This document shows positions 1-12,724 of a DNA stretch of 49,279 nucleotides, piece by piece. The position numbers and the translations under genes were made by a program. The stretch is from Parasitella parasitica (lineage: Eukaryota; Mucoromycota; Mucoromycetes; Mucorales; Mucoraceae), in the NCBI GenBank assembly GCA_025201805.1, contig MU619335.1:64975-114253 (forward strand). The letters are read 5' to 3'. Below the pieces are notes generated by a model. The model ran no database searches. It was not told the origin of the DNA and worked only from the letters and a program-made list of their open reading frames with translations. Position 1 is the first letter of the stretch; every line of letters begins with the position of its first letter.

Positions 1-326
1 TAGTATTTTCCAAGTCTTTCTCGATGTTTCTTTTAGTAAAGCTCTTTTATAAACTGCTTAAAAGATATTAAAAATAACCTTAGACAATAAAAAATATTCA
101 GTAGAAAATCTACTATAGTGAATATATACAAGAATAATCAATTAACAGTATAAAGACACCAGTATTCAATGCATTAGGTACACTTTCATGTCAAATAACA
201 TAAGAGTTTATCCAATGATATCACTTTATTTTGTCAAAATCTGAATTTCAATTATTTTAAATGGGAGACCTCCAAGCTGGTTTCCCAGGCGAGTTTCCCA
301 GCATACTTTTTTTAGATAACTCTTAT
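1..326. other. Non-coding flank downstream of the GH47 gene
   Basis: AT-rich sequence with no open reading frame I can support on either strand. I searched it for the missing GH47 C-terminal exon (the conserved AETLKY-type helix) and found no frame resembling it. Confidence 0.5.
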
Positions 327-2152
327 TTATACACACCTCTCTTCAAAATTTAATTGTTTAACGTCTTCCATGTTGGTGACATCTGCAATACGAGTATAGC
401 CAGAGGTAGTTTTACAGAATTTTTCAATGGCTTCAAATATCTTCCAAGCTTTATCCTATAACAACATCATTTTTGAGCTTACATAAGGCCATATAATAGA
501 AATTATGCGCATGTGTTAGCTATTTACCTGGTATTTTTTGTCGCCAGTAATACGATAAAAGTAAAATAAGCTTTCGATCGTTTCTATCGGGACATGTCGT
601 GCAACTTGTTAATCTAGTGTAATGCATGCTGCAAAAAAAAAAAAAAAAAAAATTCTTACCTGGCCTCAAATCATAACCAGTATCTTGCGCAATGAATCCG
701 CTTCTCAGCATCATTTTTTGCATCACTTCAGGATAAGCAGCAATATTCTGGTCCTTGTCAATCCAGCTCCATGTTTCAGGAGCCAAACCAGTTGGTGTAT
801 TGACCCAAGCATCGTAACAGGAGTTCATCAATTCATGGGCGAGTTGGTTGATGCTTTCGTCTTTTAGATAACGTGCTCCCAGCAGCAAGTTTCCGGGCAT
901 AAAACAAACCTACCAAAGAGTAGCTTCAATAAAGCAGTATAAAAACATATACCATATATATATATATATACTATAACATACCAATTCACCACTTTGTAGC
1001 AATTTATAATGTTCTTCAAACTCGGCTAGATAGACTTTGCCACTATGCGTCTCAGAGCGCAGGTAATTTTGCATGCTGTCAACAGAAACCTTCCACATAT
1101 CTAACTGAAGGCTCTCATTGCCTGACATTAGAATATTAGTCTTGAGAAGATACTCGTAGTAGCTATCAGCACCGCCAGAAATTGTAACGTAGGCTAAACG
1201 GTGGTAAGTAAAGGACACACGAGATTACCATTTACAGGGCTTACTATTCTTGGGTGTGAAGCTTTCAAGATTCCAAATCATAGGGTATAGACCAGGAATC
1301 CTCGAAGGGACTTGAGACATTTTTTCCAGGATATGGTTACCTGCAGTTTCGTAGCGATCATCACCGGTTAATTGGGATAACCGAACAAGCTCTAGCTGAA
1401 GAGAACCGAATTCAGCCAGCACGATTTCGTTATGTTTTACCGGACGGCCACTATATAATATGTACTGCGTTTATTAACATCATCTTGCGTGTAATCAATG
1501 CCAACTTACGTGGTTACATTGACATATGCAGCCGGCATGCGGTTTGGAGTGTCAAAGGCAGGCATAATGACTTTCTCGGCCAAATCTACCGCCTTGTCAA
1601 GTAGGACTGGGTCAGGACGCAGATCATAAGCAGACAGGAGACCACCTAAATATCTAATATTGGTCTCAAATGTCTTTGAGGGATCCTTGCTCTTGGTCCA
1701 ATCGACGTTTTTTACATGCTCAAATGCTCTTTGATAGTCTTTTTCCAATCCCATGATGATCATGGTGTCAAGAGCGTCGAAAATTGAGGCTATATTTACA
1801 TTAGAAGACTAAATACATGCTCCACAGACTATAAATGTACCTCCCCATCCATTTCTATATATTTTGTATTAGCAAACAACTTTATACATGTATATTATAT
1901 ATATATGATATTCTGAGCACGCAAAATGTACGCATACCTAGAGTCAGTTGTTCCGTTTGTCATGGGCTGCAATTCATCGTGGCCATAAGCGAAGCTAGAG
2001 TAGCCTTGCCAGGCATGCCTAAATGCATTTTTGACCATCTCGGCCCTGAATGCTGTATCGGTAGCCGTAGTGGCGGATTCGGCTTTGGCGCATTGCAGAA
2101 AAAAGACAGCAAGACCGTATAGTCCAATAGAGATTTTCTTTACAGAGGGCAT
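327..2152 (-). CDS. GH47 class I alpha-1,2-mannosidase, C-terminus missing
   Basis: Predicted secretory-pathway enzyme that trims alpha-1,2-mannose from N-glycans. The chosen ATG at 2152 opens a hydrophobic signal-like N-terminus. Family landmarks in order are AFRHAWQGY and YGHDEL (exon 1), GWG-ASIFDALDTM, ETNIRYLGGLLSAYDL, LAEFGSLQLEL, GGADSYYEYLLK, PETWSW and LRPETIESLFYFYRITGD, the last carrying the conserved glutamate. The gene has about eight exons. One is a 14-nt microexon at 1841-1854 that completes the GWG motif. The last readable exon ends NFEER and then either reads into a stop (TAA, 327-329) or meets a good donor (GTGTGT). No exon for the family's MES-FFLAETLKY helix or the terminal Ca2+-binding Thr is visible in the remaining 326 bp. 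It is either truncated or has an unusually long last intron that leaves the window. Confidence 0.88.
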
Positions 2153-2313
2153 GGAAGAATTAGAAAAAGAAAAGAGTGTAGGAAAGGAGGAGAGATACAA
2201 GAATGAAGGATATGGCAAATACATTGTTATGCAAAATCACATACTTTGATCGGAAGATATTAACATCGTTGCCACAAAATGCATGTGCCAGCTGTATTCT
2301 TTATTAAACAAAT

Positions 2314-3374
2314 CTATTCTAATGGATCTCCCCATTGGTTTCTTCGCGAGGGAGCGCCCCTTTCCAGAGACTCCTCTCGCGTGCGAGGTATTTCTCTTTC
2401 CCCACCATTTGTAAAATCGGAATTCTCACGTAGCTTATGCAGCCTTGCCGACCTTGCCTTTTCAATGTCTATTGCGCTCTCGGGTTTCGTTTGGGCCTCC
2501 ATTCTAATCTTTGTCCATGTGTTGTTTGGTAAATTCTCGGAGCGGATCTTGTCCCAAGCGCTGTTGGTGGTGGCAATAGGCTGATTGCGCTGCGTCTGTG
2601 ATCTGGAAAGTGGATCTGTCTGATCTGTAATGTCCATCTCGCCGCTGTGTTTGTTTGCATTTCTCAATATTTGTCTATTTCCCCATACTAACATGTAAAC
2701 CGGGAATTTTCGTTTAGGTAAACATTCTTGAGAGAATTTGTTGTTACATGGCTATTATTTACCTCCGTCTCCACTAACATTTTCGTTCATGTCAGGCGAA
2801 AATTGATCCTGAGGGCTTTGCGCTTCATGAAGCTCCTGGGGTGACATTTGATGAGGTCGAATTGTAGGAGCTGTGCTTGCACCACTTTGATTGGGTCCAT
2901 TGATACCCTGTCTTCCTTTCATAGCCTCTACCCTGAATCTACGGTTTTAGCAAGCATGCAAAAAAAAAAAAAAAGTTACCAATTAATACTTGCTGTACTT
3001 CTCGGACTACATTGATTAAGCGCTGAGGATTTGGTAGATTATTGATGGTTTTGACACCTGCCAATGCGCCAGATATCAGCCCCATCTGTGAGCCCATCAA
3101 GAATCCACCGCCTGTAACCGCCAGTAATTGAATAGGGTTGAATCTCTTGCTTTTAGCCAACAGAAAGGCTGCCGTTGCCCCTGTGAGACCGCCAGTGTAT
3201 GCTACGTAAAAGGACATTAGTTGACAGCTGCTGGCTGTTTGTCTAGCATCGCTTACTGTGCGTCTGCAGCTGGTCTCTGGCAGTGTCAATTGCCTTGATT
3301 TCTTGCTCTGTCAAATTATGCTCTTTCACTTTCTCGCGTACACGAGCATAAACATCGTCATTGATAGCTGCCAT
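2314..3374 (-). CDS. Unknown small membrane protein with two glycine-rich helices
   Basis: No confident family. The start at 3374 opens a charged helical segment (MAAINDDVYARVREKVKEH). Next come two hydrophobic Gly/Ala-rich stretches, roughly GGLTGATAAFLLA and LLAVTGGGFLMGSQMGLISG, joined by a basic loop (KSKRF). Then there is a polar low-complexity region, and a C-terminal WDKIRSENLPNNTWTKIR segment followed by a charged tail. Introns near 3200-3255, 2940-2980 and 2690-2760 are consistent with GT-AG rules; the last was checked in phase and links VSGDG to VWGNRQ. The helix plus two glycine-rich membrane segments recall OCIA-like mitochondrial proteins, but I do not see a defining motif, so this is only a suggestion. 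Confidence 0.7.
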
Positions 3375-3509
3375 AGTATTATTATTATTATTTCTAGAAA
3401 GAGGGAAAAAGCTGCAGTGCAAGACATAATCACACATTATTTACTGGCAGCAACAACTGGTTGCATCGTGTGACGTTGACGTGTAACAAGCTCGTTATGA
3501 AATGCCACT

Positions 3510-6067
3510 TTATTTGAATGATGATGAAGGATTGACGTGTGTCAAACTAATCTCCATGGTTTCTAGCCACCCGTTCAGGTCGTCCAAAGTGCCCCATATA
3601 GCATCATAAAACTGCTGCTGCGAATAAAGCCCATCAAGCGCAAGCGGTTGTATTGCGGGTATCACCACTTCTTGATCCTTTTGTTCGCGCTCCAGCTTCT
3701 GCTTGAAAATCTCTGCTTCAGAAGAAATTGCAGTGAGTGGAGGTATGCTTCGCTGATTAGGAAGCGCTCCCCTCAACATCTCTTGCAGCAACTAGAAAAA
3801 AAAAAAAAGCCAAAAAAAGTCAGCATGCAATCATCTAATTCAGGACCTCGACCGTATACCTTTTTATTAGAAGATGCATTGTCAGCACTGATACTCCTAC
3901 GATGTGAATCAGTAGATTGTCCTGGATTACGTGTGTCTGCATGGGTCGATATTGGCGATGACGGCGTCACTTGTATTTGCTGGTGCTGGTGCTGTTTGTT
4001 GTTAACCAAGGTTTTTTTGATATTATCTTGATCCGCTGAGGGTCTTAGCGTATGTGCAGATCGAACTCTTCTAGCCAACGGAGAGGATATATTAGATATG
4101 GCATTCTTCAGACTGGGTAAAATTGGTACAGGTTGCTGTGTATCGAATGACAATGCTGCTTGCGCATTTATCGAGTTTTGCTCTGTATGTGACCTGGCAC
4201 GTATCATAGGTTGCCCACCATCAGAGGAGCCAGATCTTGATAAAGGCACTAATTTAGAAACAGGCGAATTCATCAGATTACGAGGTGGCGGTGCGCCAGG
4301 CACCAATCTACCACCACTTTGGCTTGTCATGAACTCGAGCCCACTGTTCAATTGATCTGGCGTAAGGGCCATGTCTCTGATTGTGCTGGGCCTTGAAGGA
4401 AGATCCCCTAGCTGGCCATGTATATTACTTGGTGTGGCTGCATTAGGTGTGTTTGCGGTTGATTTTGTCAATGTACCATAATGGTTCGTATGCGCTGTTT
4501 CAGCTGTTTTGATGAGATTATGTACGCTATCAATATTGAGGTTGTTGGAATTATTGCTGGGTATGTTGAGGCTTTCGGTTGCTTTCTGTTCGTCTGTCAT
4601 AAACATACGAACAAGGGGCAGCGATTCAGGATTACGGGTATATGTTTGTGCCGCTTTCATTGTGGCGTCTGCAGTATCTCTTGTGTCAGTATTATCCACC
4701 CTCTTGGCCGTCTTTTGCTGGCTACTTTTGATGGTCTGCAGCATTAAAAAACGTGGTTAAAATTTCATACACAGTAGCCCTGATCAGAACCTTACGTCGA
4801 ATTCCCAAGTGTCTTCATTCATGTCATCAAAATCATCCATGGCAGGATCCTCAGTGTCACTACACGCAAAATCCTCAGTACTGGGGATTACTAAATCCTA
4901 CAACATGGGCTACCTTTCACTCAATTCATTCGAAATGATGCTGCACCTTTTGGATGCTTCGGTCGTTTTCTTCCATTTCTCATATCTCGCAATCACATCC
5001 CGTAACGCAGACCTTGGTACTTTGATTACACTTTTTATAAATCTAGATTTTAACAATTCATCCGCATTCAATCTCTAACAAGACAGGATGAGTCGCTTTG
5101 CATTTTTGCAATGTGTTTAGTATACCAACTTCGTTTGGATGCTCGGATAAACAGTAATCGACAAATTCTCGGATCGCAGGCGAAAATGAGTCGGAAAGTC
5201 TCGGTGGGGCTGATTTTGGAATCACTGAAATTGCACGCATTGGGTCTACGTTAGCCAAAGGCGGGTTACCTGTGGCCATTTCGTACACTGTTATACCCAG
5301 TGACCAAATGTCTGCTTTGTAGTCGTATGAAGCACCTTCCCTTATCACCTCAGGTGCCATCCAATAAGGGGTTCCTACAAACGTACTTCTTCTAATTGAG
5401 TTTGCAGCAGCAACACCAAAATCACACAATTGAACATTGCCCTCTGCAGTCAACAGAATATTGGCCGCTGGATATGTCAATTAGAAAGAAATGCCCAGTT
5501 TTGCCACTACAGTTGAATGTTTCTTACCTTTGATATCTCGATGGATGATTTGGTTTTTATGCAAATAAGAGAGCGCTAGTAAAATCTCACGAGTAATCAC
5601 GGCAATGTACCTTTCTTCCAAGATTCCTGCTTTCATCTAGCGATATGAGAGTCAGTAAACATATGAAAATGAGGCTTGAATGTGTGTGTAGATTACTATA
5701 GTTCGAACGCTTCCACCAGCAGCATAATCCATAATGATCCATAGTTTCGTATCGTTTAAAAAACTACCATAGTAAGGAGTGATGTTCTGGGATCGAGCAT
5801 GAGTTAATTGAGACAGCAGTGCAATTTCTCGCTGAATGTCGTCTACATCATCTTCTTCAGTGTCTAAATTCAAGACTTTAATGGCAATAATCTTGTTTGT
5901 GCGAGTATCAATCCTGAATGTGAAGCATATCAGTTGTAGTGGACGGTGGCAAAACGCTGGTTAATTTACCCTTTGTAGACTGAGCCGTATGCACCCTTTC
6001 CGACTTTTCTTAGTTTTTTGTAGAGTTGAGAAGCAGGCACAGCCGGTGCTGCCTGTTTAAAAGACAT
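3510..6067 (-). CDS. Ste20-like protein kinase, germinal-centre-kinase type
   Basis: Serine/threonine kinase of the GCK branch, similar in layout to fungal Kic1/Nak1/Sps1 kinases of polarity and MOR signalling. The start at 6067 gives MSFKQAAP followed by the P-loop [11 protein letters not shown]. The rest of the kinase fold is visible: an HRDIKAANILL catalytic loop (interrupted by an intron), [38 protein letters not shown] and the C-lobe [15 protein letters not shown] downstream ARYEKWKK helix resembles the segment after the catalytic domain in this group. A long Ser/Thr/Asn-rich tail follows (about 3780-4745), then a conserved-looking end ([19 protein letters not shown] and [17 protein letters not shown]). 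It is divergent with the paladin-like gene. Subfamily placement is inference. Confidence 0.9.
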
Positions 6068-6271
6068 ATTAAGGAAAGAAAAGGGTATTTTACTGTTCTT
6101 AAATAGAGTACAAACACAAGCACTCACACAAAGCATGCCGTGACCTTCCTCCCTCCCCTCAAATGACGTACAATAAAACACTTGCATTGTTATTAAATGC
6201 ATGACATTTTCCCGTAAATGTAAACCCTCCATTTTTCTTTTGCTTTTTTATTCCTTTTTGAGACCGCAAAA
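6068..6271. promoter_or_regulatory. Divergent promoter between kinase and paladin-like gene
   Basis: Only 204 bp separates the two opposing start codons, so both core promoters and 5' leaders must lie here unless transcription starts inside the neighbouring gene. No canonical TATA box stands out. Confidence 0.5.
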
Positions 6272-9200
6272 ATGACAGATCCTACATCGAGAAATGCCAA
6301 TTCATCAGAGCCTCTTCCATTGACAATCCTTCATGGAGAGGAGGAAACCGGCGCTCCAAGCTCGCCTCGATTGCCTAATAGAAAACTAGCTCAGCACGAG
6401 CAGAGCAAACAGCGTAGTCGCTACATACCTCAGCGAATGTAGGCATGTCTCATCTAATTGATTGATTCTATATGCTCACGACCGCTTACGGTTATAGCGA
6501 TGAGATTGGCAGCCCTGTGCGCCGTAATTTGGCGTATTCCTCATTGCCACCATCCCGAACTGGGTCTCCCTCGCCTGCGCCTGCAGTCAAAGAAGAGAGA
6601 CCAGCAACGCCCTTATCTCAAGCAGCAGGATCTCAGGATCCTCGATATCTCTTGAAGGCTGTCAAGAACTTGATGCGCACTCGTCATGGCAGTGTTCTGA
6701 CTAGAAATACCATTTTAAAAATGGACCATTTTGAAAAAGGTATACAGATGATAACTGATGAATCAGACGAAAGCTATATTAATAAATCTGCCAGGGATGA
6801 ACACAAAATTAGACTTTCATTTGCAAGGCGCACCAAATTTCCGGGTAGCAGATTTGAATGTGTACGGTGTAGCACAACCAACAGTATGTTTTTCCTGTAC
6901 TCCAACCCCCCCCCCCTTCCTCTCTCCCTCAGTACAATGCAACTAACGGCTTGATTTTGTTGTCAGGCAATCGGCTTATCCACAGTGTTGGCATTGTTGA
7001 ATTGCCACCCTAAAAGTAGTATCAAAACATCTTGTACATGGTAAGGATGTTCAAATATGCAAAGAAATTTCATGCTGAGAAATGATGCATAGGTTTTTGA
7101 CTCGCGAGGAACCATTAGGTAAGTGTTGTCCTGTATACGTATACTTTTGGTAATTTTTTTTTTTTTTTTTTTTTTTTTTTTCTTTTTTTTTAAAGTTTAT
7201 TTGAATGGTCATCCATATGTTTTACGGGATTATGCTGATCCGCTTCAGAATATGGTTGCATTTTTGGGCATCAATGCGAGTCGGCTGGAAAAGCTGGAAG
7301 AAAGATTGAAACATGATGTATTGAAAGAGGCCAAGGCTATGGGAGGAATGATTCTTGTACATCAAGAGTTAAGTACGTGTGTATCTTGTGTGTCAATTTC
7401 CAAGCTAAATGGGCCCATGTGTTTTAGGTGATGGTAGCATTGTTCCTTGCTTTATCGCAGCTGATCAAGTCCACACGCCTAGAGAGCGTATGTAACTTTA
7501 TACATGCACAAACATGACAGTAAACTGAAAACATCTATTTTATTGTGCATATCTAGTATTTGAAGAGTTTCGACAGCGTGATTATAGACTCAAATATTTT
7601 AGAATCCCAATTTCCCCGGAACAAGCACCTGAAGATAACTACTTTGATGAGTATGTCCGAGTGATTAAATCATTACAGCCCACAGACCCATTGGTTTTTA
7701 ACTGTGGTATGGGTGCAGTACGAAGTAAGTATCTCTTTTTTTTTTTTTTTTTGGCTTTTATTTAGTAGAAATAGATCTCAACATTTTTCACCATAGCCAC
7801 TGTGGGTATTGTTATTGCCCAAATTATTCGTCGCATACAGTTGCTGGAATTAAATGCACCTGATCCATTTCCTATCCCTGGTTGGAATTACTCTGATGCA
7901 ACTTTAGATTATTCTTATGATACACCAGCTAGAAACATTTCTCCTGAGCTATTTAAAGGGTGGGAAGAGGTGGATACAATACATAGTCAAAATCATGCGC
8001 TATTGAGATTAGTGTATATCTTGGAACAAGGTAAATATACATGTGGATCCTGTCTACATGCCTCACTAATGTTTATTTGTCAACATGGCAGGTCTTGGCT
8101 CCAAAATGTCGCCTCGATCAGCCATCGAGTGGGCCTTGGAACGAGGAACAATGATTGAAAATCTGAAAGAAGCTATTATGGGTAATTATCATGTCATTAC
8201 TGCCCTAACTGCAGTTTTAGACAGTGGTAATTTCAGTAAAAAGATGCTGGACGAAGTGATCGATCAATGTAAGACAAAAACACCCTATTTTGTTATCTAC
8301 ACGTATTAATTTATTCAATAGCTGACGCTGTTATCAATCTTCGTGAGGACATCTTGATGAATAGAATCAAGCAAACGACACAACCAACTGCAGGGTATGA
8401 ATCCAAAAATATATACATCTCGAAAGCTGCCGTTGGTCTTCAGCGCTACTTTTCACTGCTCTGTTTTACAGCCTACATCAATGAGTCTGCCGATGCACGA
8501 TTTGAATTAAAGTTTTCGGACTGGCTCAAAGCAAGAACTGAAATTTGGACCATGCTGCAGAGTATTCGACGCAAGAGCCCCAAGCTTTACTTGTTTAGGC
8601 CTGTAGATGATTTGCATCGTTTGATACACACCAATACATTCAGCGCTTCATTGAACTCGCATCGTCGTCATAATGCTTTGGGGTATGGAACTGGTATGTT
8701 TGAAATGACTGGAGCTGGTGGGCAGCTGGGATCTGTCGCTCCTGAAGTTGAGGAATTTGTACTCAAGGTACGTATATATATTTGTGCAGAAGGGAGAAGG
8801 GAGAAGGGAGAATGAAGACTTCTTGTTTAACCTGCCATTACTGAGCGATTATTATAGTCTCGCACTGGTGTCGTGCTTACTTCGCAGACCATTCTCAAGA
8901 TTGATTTTTGGAATGCTAGTCAGCTAAATGTCGATGAGCATAATCAACTGCAGAAACTACCTACTCCTGGTGGCAACACTATCGAGGAAGACAACTGCAG
9001 CAACATTGTCAGTAACAGAACCCAGCGCCACCATGTATTTCTCGTAGAGGGAGGGTCTAATTTCCGACGTATCAAGCACACGCATGTGTACGGCATTGCT
9101 CAGCCTACGGTTGATGGCCTTCGCACTGTTATTCGTCAGCTGCTGACTGATCAACCAAAGAATAACAAAATTCAATGGATTAATTTACGAGAAGAGCCTA

Positions 9201-11814
9201 TTATTTACATCAATGGCATCCCGTATGTACTTCGTGATAGATATTTCACTTTGCGCAATATCAAGGTTTACAAGGGCATCACTGGTGAAAGACTGGAGCA
9301 ATTGGAGGAGCGTTTGAAGCAGGATGTTATTCGTGAGGCCTTGAACTACGACGGCCGTATTTTGTTACACGGCGAGGATAAAGATGGTAATGTCTTGGCG
9401 GCTTGGGAGGAAGTGGATTCAAACGATATCATGACTGTGCGCGAAGTGATGACCTCAGTAGCAATGGAAATCGCAGACGAGTTGGACAGCGATACAAGTG
9501 GTAGCGATTCGTCTGTCAATAAAGCTACGCCTGACCATGCTGATGTTCTTGATTACTATCGTGTACCTTTCACGGCAGAAAAGGCCCCTGAATGGCGTGA
9601 TTTCGATGATATTCGAAATTTAATCACAAGCACAGATTTGTCTAAAACAGCATTGATCATGTATGTTTTTTTTTTCAAGAGCGATGTTTGACAACAATAT
9701 AAAGAGAGAGAGAGAGAGAGAGAGAAAGGGAGTCTAACTTTTGCTTTTATAGGAATTGCCAAGTTGGACTCGGTAGATCAACACTAGGTACGGTGATTGC
9801 AACTTTGATCACTCGATGGATTAAACCTAGTCATATAAGAGAAGGCAGCGATCCCCGGCACAACTGCCAATATCTGAACTACCAAATCATCAACAGTTTA
9901 TTGAGAGCCATAAAAAATGGATTGGAAATCAAGCACACAGTCGATGATGCAATCGATAAGTGTGGCGCATTCCTTAATCTGCGTGAAATGATTGAATCAG
10001 AACACATCAAATCCGAGCATGAGGATGATGAAGCTAAAAAGAAGGCTCATGTCAAACGAGGCATTGAAGCACTCCACCGCTACTTTGTCCTGCTGTGTTT
10101 TGAGGCGTACTTGGATTCCACATCACCGGAATCTCCCAATTCTACAGAAACTTTTAGATCATGGATAAAGAGACGCCCTGAAATCGGGACACTATTGGAA
10201 GAATTTGCACATCCCAATGAGCAGTTGATTACTCCTGTTGAAAAATCTATTGGCGATGGGGTGGCGCTCTCGAGTGAAATCATGAGCGTCGTTGCCTCTC
10301 GCCATGGACAAGTGTTGGCGCAGCAAACTATACTGAAACACGATGCTTTCCCTGGCTGCCAAAAGATGAGTTTAAAGGAAAAGATTGAAGGCGCTTACAA
10401 TTTTAGACGTGTGCAAGTACAAGATGTCAAATCCTGTGTCAGGCTGCCCATGAAAGCTGCAGATGAAAGTGGATTAGAAGCTGATCTAGAACGCAGCGAA
10501 GAAGATAAACCGGCGCCTCCTTACATTTGTGGATGTGCTATGCCCTCAAAAGATGCAATCAAAGCAGTTCTCAAGTCAATGAATGCTGGTCCTGGAGGTA
10601 ACAGAAAGGTACTTTGGACGTGTCTTCGAGAAGAGCCTGTTTTATACGTCAATAAGCAGCCGTATGTGCTTCGTTTGTTCCAAGACCCGTTGAAAAACTT
10701 GGAATCCACCGGCATCACGACAGATCGAGTCGAAGGAGTAGAGGAGCGAATGAAATTAGAAGCTGTGAATGAATGGAAGGAATACAACGGAAGACTGCTA
10801 CTCCATGACGAGAAAGCTAATGATAAGGGTGAATTTGATTTAGTGGTAACCAGTGTGATGTAGACAGCAATGATACACATTAACGGCCTTACGTAGGGAA
10901 TATGGGAATCAATTCAAATTGAAGATATAGAGACCCCCAAAGAAACATTCCAATCGATCATTGATGAAGGATATCAGGTCGATTATCTGCGAATTCCAAT
11001 GTAAGCATTCCCAAATAGATTTATGTTTCTTAGAGTTTTGTACAGCTTTTAAACATGTATTGGTTCCATGTAGCACGGATGAGCAAGCGCCAATTCCTGA
11101 CGTGTTTGATCAGTTGATTTGTAGAACAAAAAATGCTAACACAGGTGTCGATGTGCTGTACAATTGTCAAATGGGGTATAGATCCATCCATATGCATTTG
11201 CCGTGTGATATTCTAACGTTCTCTTCGCCTATAGACGAGGTCGTACAACCACAGGAATGATTACTGCCTGTTTGATGGCTATGATTATGAACAACGATTC
11301 CATCACGATGGATAAAAATGGAGCCGTCCTCATAGATTCACCACAATCCACGCGCAAATCATTCATCTACAACAGTGAGAACGAAGACTCGATGGAAGAA
11401 AGCTATCATAATGGCGAATTCAAAATTATCCTTCAATTGGTGAGCATGCTAACATACGGCAAACTTGCCAAACGCCTTACTGACAAGGCAATCAATATGT
11501 GCGATCATATGCAAAACCTGCGCAAGGCCATTTTTGATTACAAATTGCGCATGGATGCTATTGAAGATCCCAAATCACAGCAATACAAGGCTATCAAGCA
11601 AGTTGCGCTGAACTACTTGATCAGGTATTTTTATTTGATCGTGTTTGCGAACTATCTGCTTGAGCAATTGGCATTGGCAAAGGTACAGCAGTCAAATGAG
11701 ACTGAAGCTATATGCAACGAAACAATGGATAAGGCAACCACTTTTAAATTGTGGCTAAAGGGGAGGCGAGAGATTACAAACATCTTGAAACTGCAACCCG
11801 TTGAACTATCTTGA
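6272..11814 (+). CDS. Paladin-like protein with three tandem PTP/phytase-like domains
   Basis: Large multi-exon protein of the paladin (PALD1)/inositol-hexakisphosphate-domain family. Three homologous units are visible. Each has a motif of the type NFR...VYG-AQPT, a LREEP...YVNG-PYVLR-type segment, and a CX5R phosphatase loop. The loops are CGMGAVR (about 7703, split by an intron), CQVGLGR (about 9757) and CQMGRGR (11165 onward, split by an intron ending just before 11235). A Ser/Pro-rich leader precedes unit 1. The first intron must use the TATAG acceptor near 6498 to stay in frame. The C-terminus ends LQPVELS. Several introns carry homopolymers: T-runs at 7148-7190 and 7735-7752, a C-run near 6907, and a GA repeat near 9703. 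Vertebrate paladin is reported as a phosphoinositide phosphatase; activity here is inferred only from the intact CX5R loops. Confidence 0.88.
9703..9725. repeat. (GA)n microsatellite in a paladin-like intron
   Basis: About eleven GA dinucleotides inside the intron that precedes the second CX5R exon. Confidence 0.9.
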
Positions 11815-12458
11815 TTGTAGTCGGGATGTCCAAGGATAATCATACAATACGAGTGATACATCTACATGCAATATCATTGAACTGTATTGCCAATATCTCT
11901 TCTTTTTTTTTATAAAAAAAACAAAAACGCAAATATACACATTTTTGATGCTATTATTTTCACGTTATTTAATCAAGGAAAGTATTCTCATGTTGAATAG
12001 ATTAAACCCCCCATGGAATTTCAAGAAAAAGTTGTCCATATCTCTACCAAGTATACCGGGTGTTTCCAGCTTAAATCTATACGATTTTTTCGCTTAATTT
12101 GATTGCTAATCCTTATGTTCTTCTCTTTCCATACGTAAAGCCGCTTCAGTTTTAATAACAATGTTGGTATATGTAATGAATCAACTTGATGTGCAGCCAC
12201 CACACCTTGGGAAAAAAAATAGTTCGCGTAATATCCAATTCAGTTGAGCATACTAAATGCCTGTGTCATTTTACCTTGCTTTCGTTATGATACGGTATAT
12301 CCATTCGTCTTCCACTCTTCATCAAGTATTTTACATGCAGTACCATAGATAAGCCACCATTCATTGTAATTTCAAATAAAACACGTAAAATAATCATCAT
12401 TCAAACGCTCTTTTATAACTACTCCAAAACCACAACTGATCATGACTTTAACAGATTA
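11815..12458. other. Intergenic, left flank of the Tc1 remnant
   Basis: AT-rich, with no ORF I can support. The left end of the Tc1 copy must lie here, but I could not find an arm clearly complementary to the sequence right of 13933. Confidence 0.5.
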
Positions 12459-12711
12459 CCAACAACCATCGTACAGTTCGTAAACAACTTGACGATTATA
12501 TCTGTGGGCTTATCATCGGCAGATATCAAGCCAAACAAAAGATCACTCAAATTTCACGTGAAATGTGCTTGCCAAAGTCGACCGTTACTGATTGTGTCAA
12601 TCGCCACAATAAAACAGGAAGTGGAGTAATCCAAAAACGTAGCAGAAGGCCTCTTAAGTTGTCTGAAAGAGACCAGCGTACTGTTGTGCGCAGCTTTAGA
12701 GAGAAACCATT

Positions 12712-12724
12712 TGATTATTTTGTC
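12712..12724 (+). repeat. Target-site duplication, left copy (13 bp)
   Basis: TGATTATTTTGTC, identical to 13136-13148. It encodes the DYFV codons of the transposase in both places. Confidence 0.9.

Noticed and set aside
622-867. Plus-strand ORF over the GH47 gene
   Set aside because: It is the complement of GH47 exons (PETWSW region) with a poly-A start and no protein-like features.
3773-4744. Kinase tail ORF as a separate gene
   Set aside because: Same strand and between kinase-domain exons and the C-terminal exon; Ser/Asn-rich sequence is typical of the linker in this kinase type.
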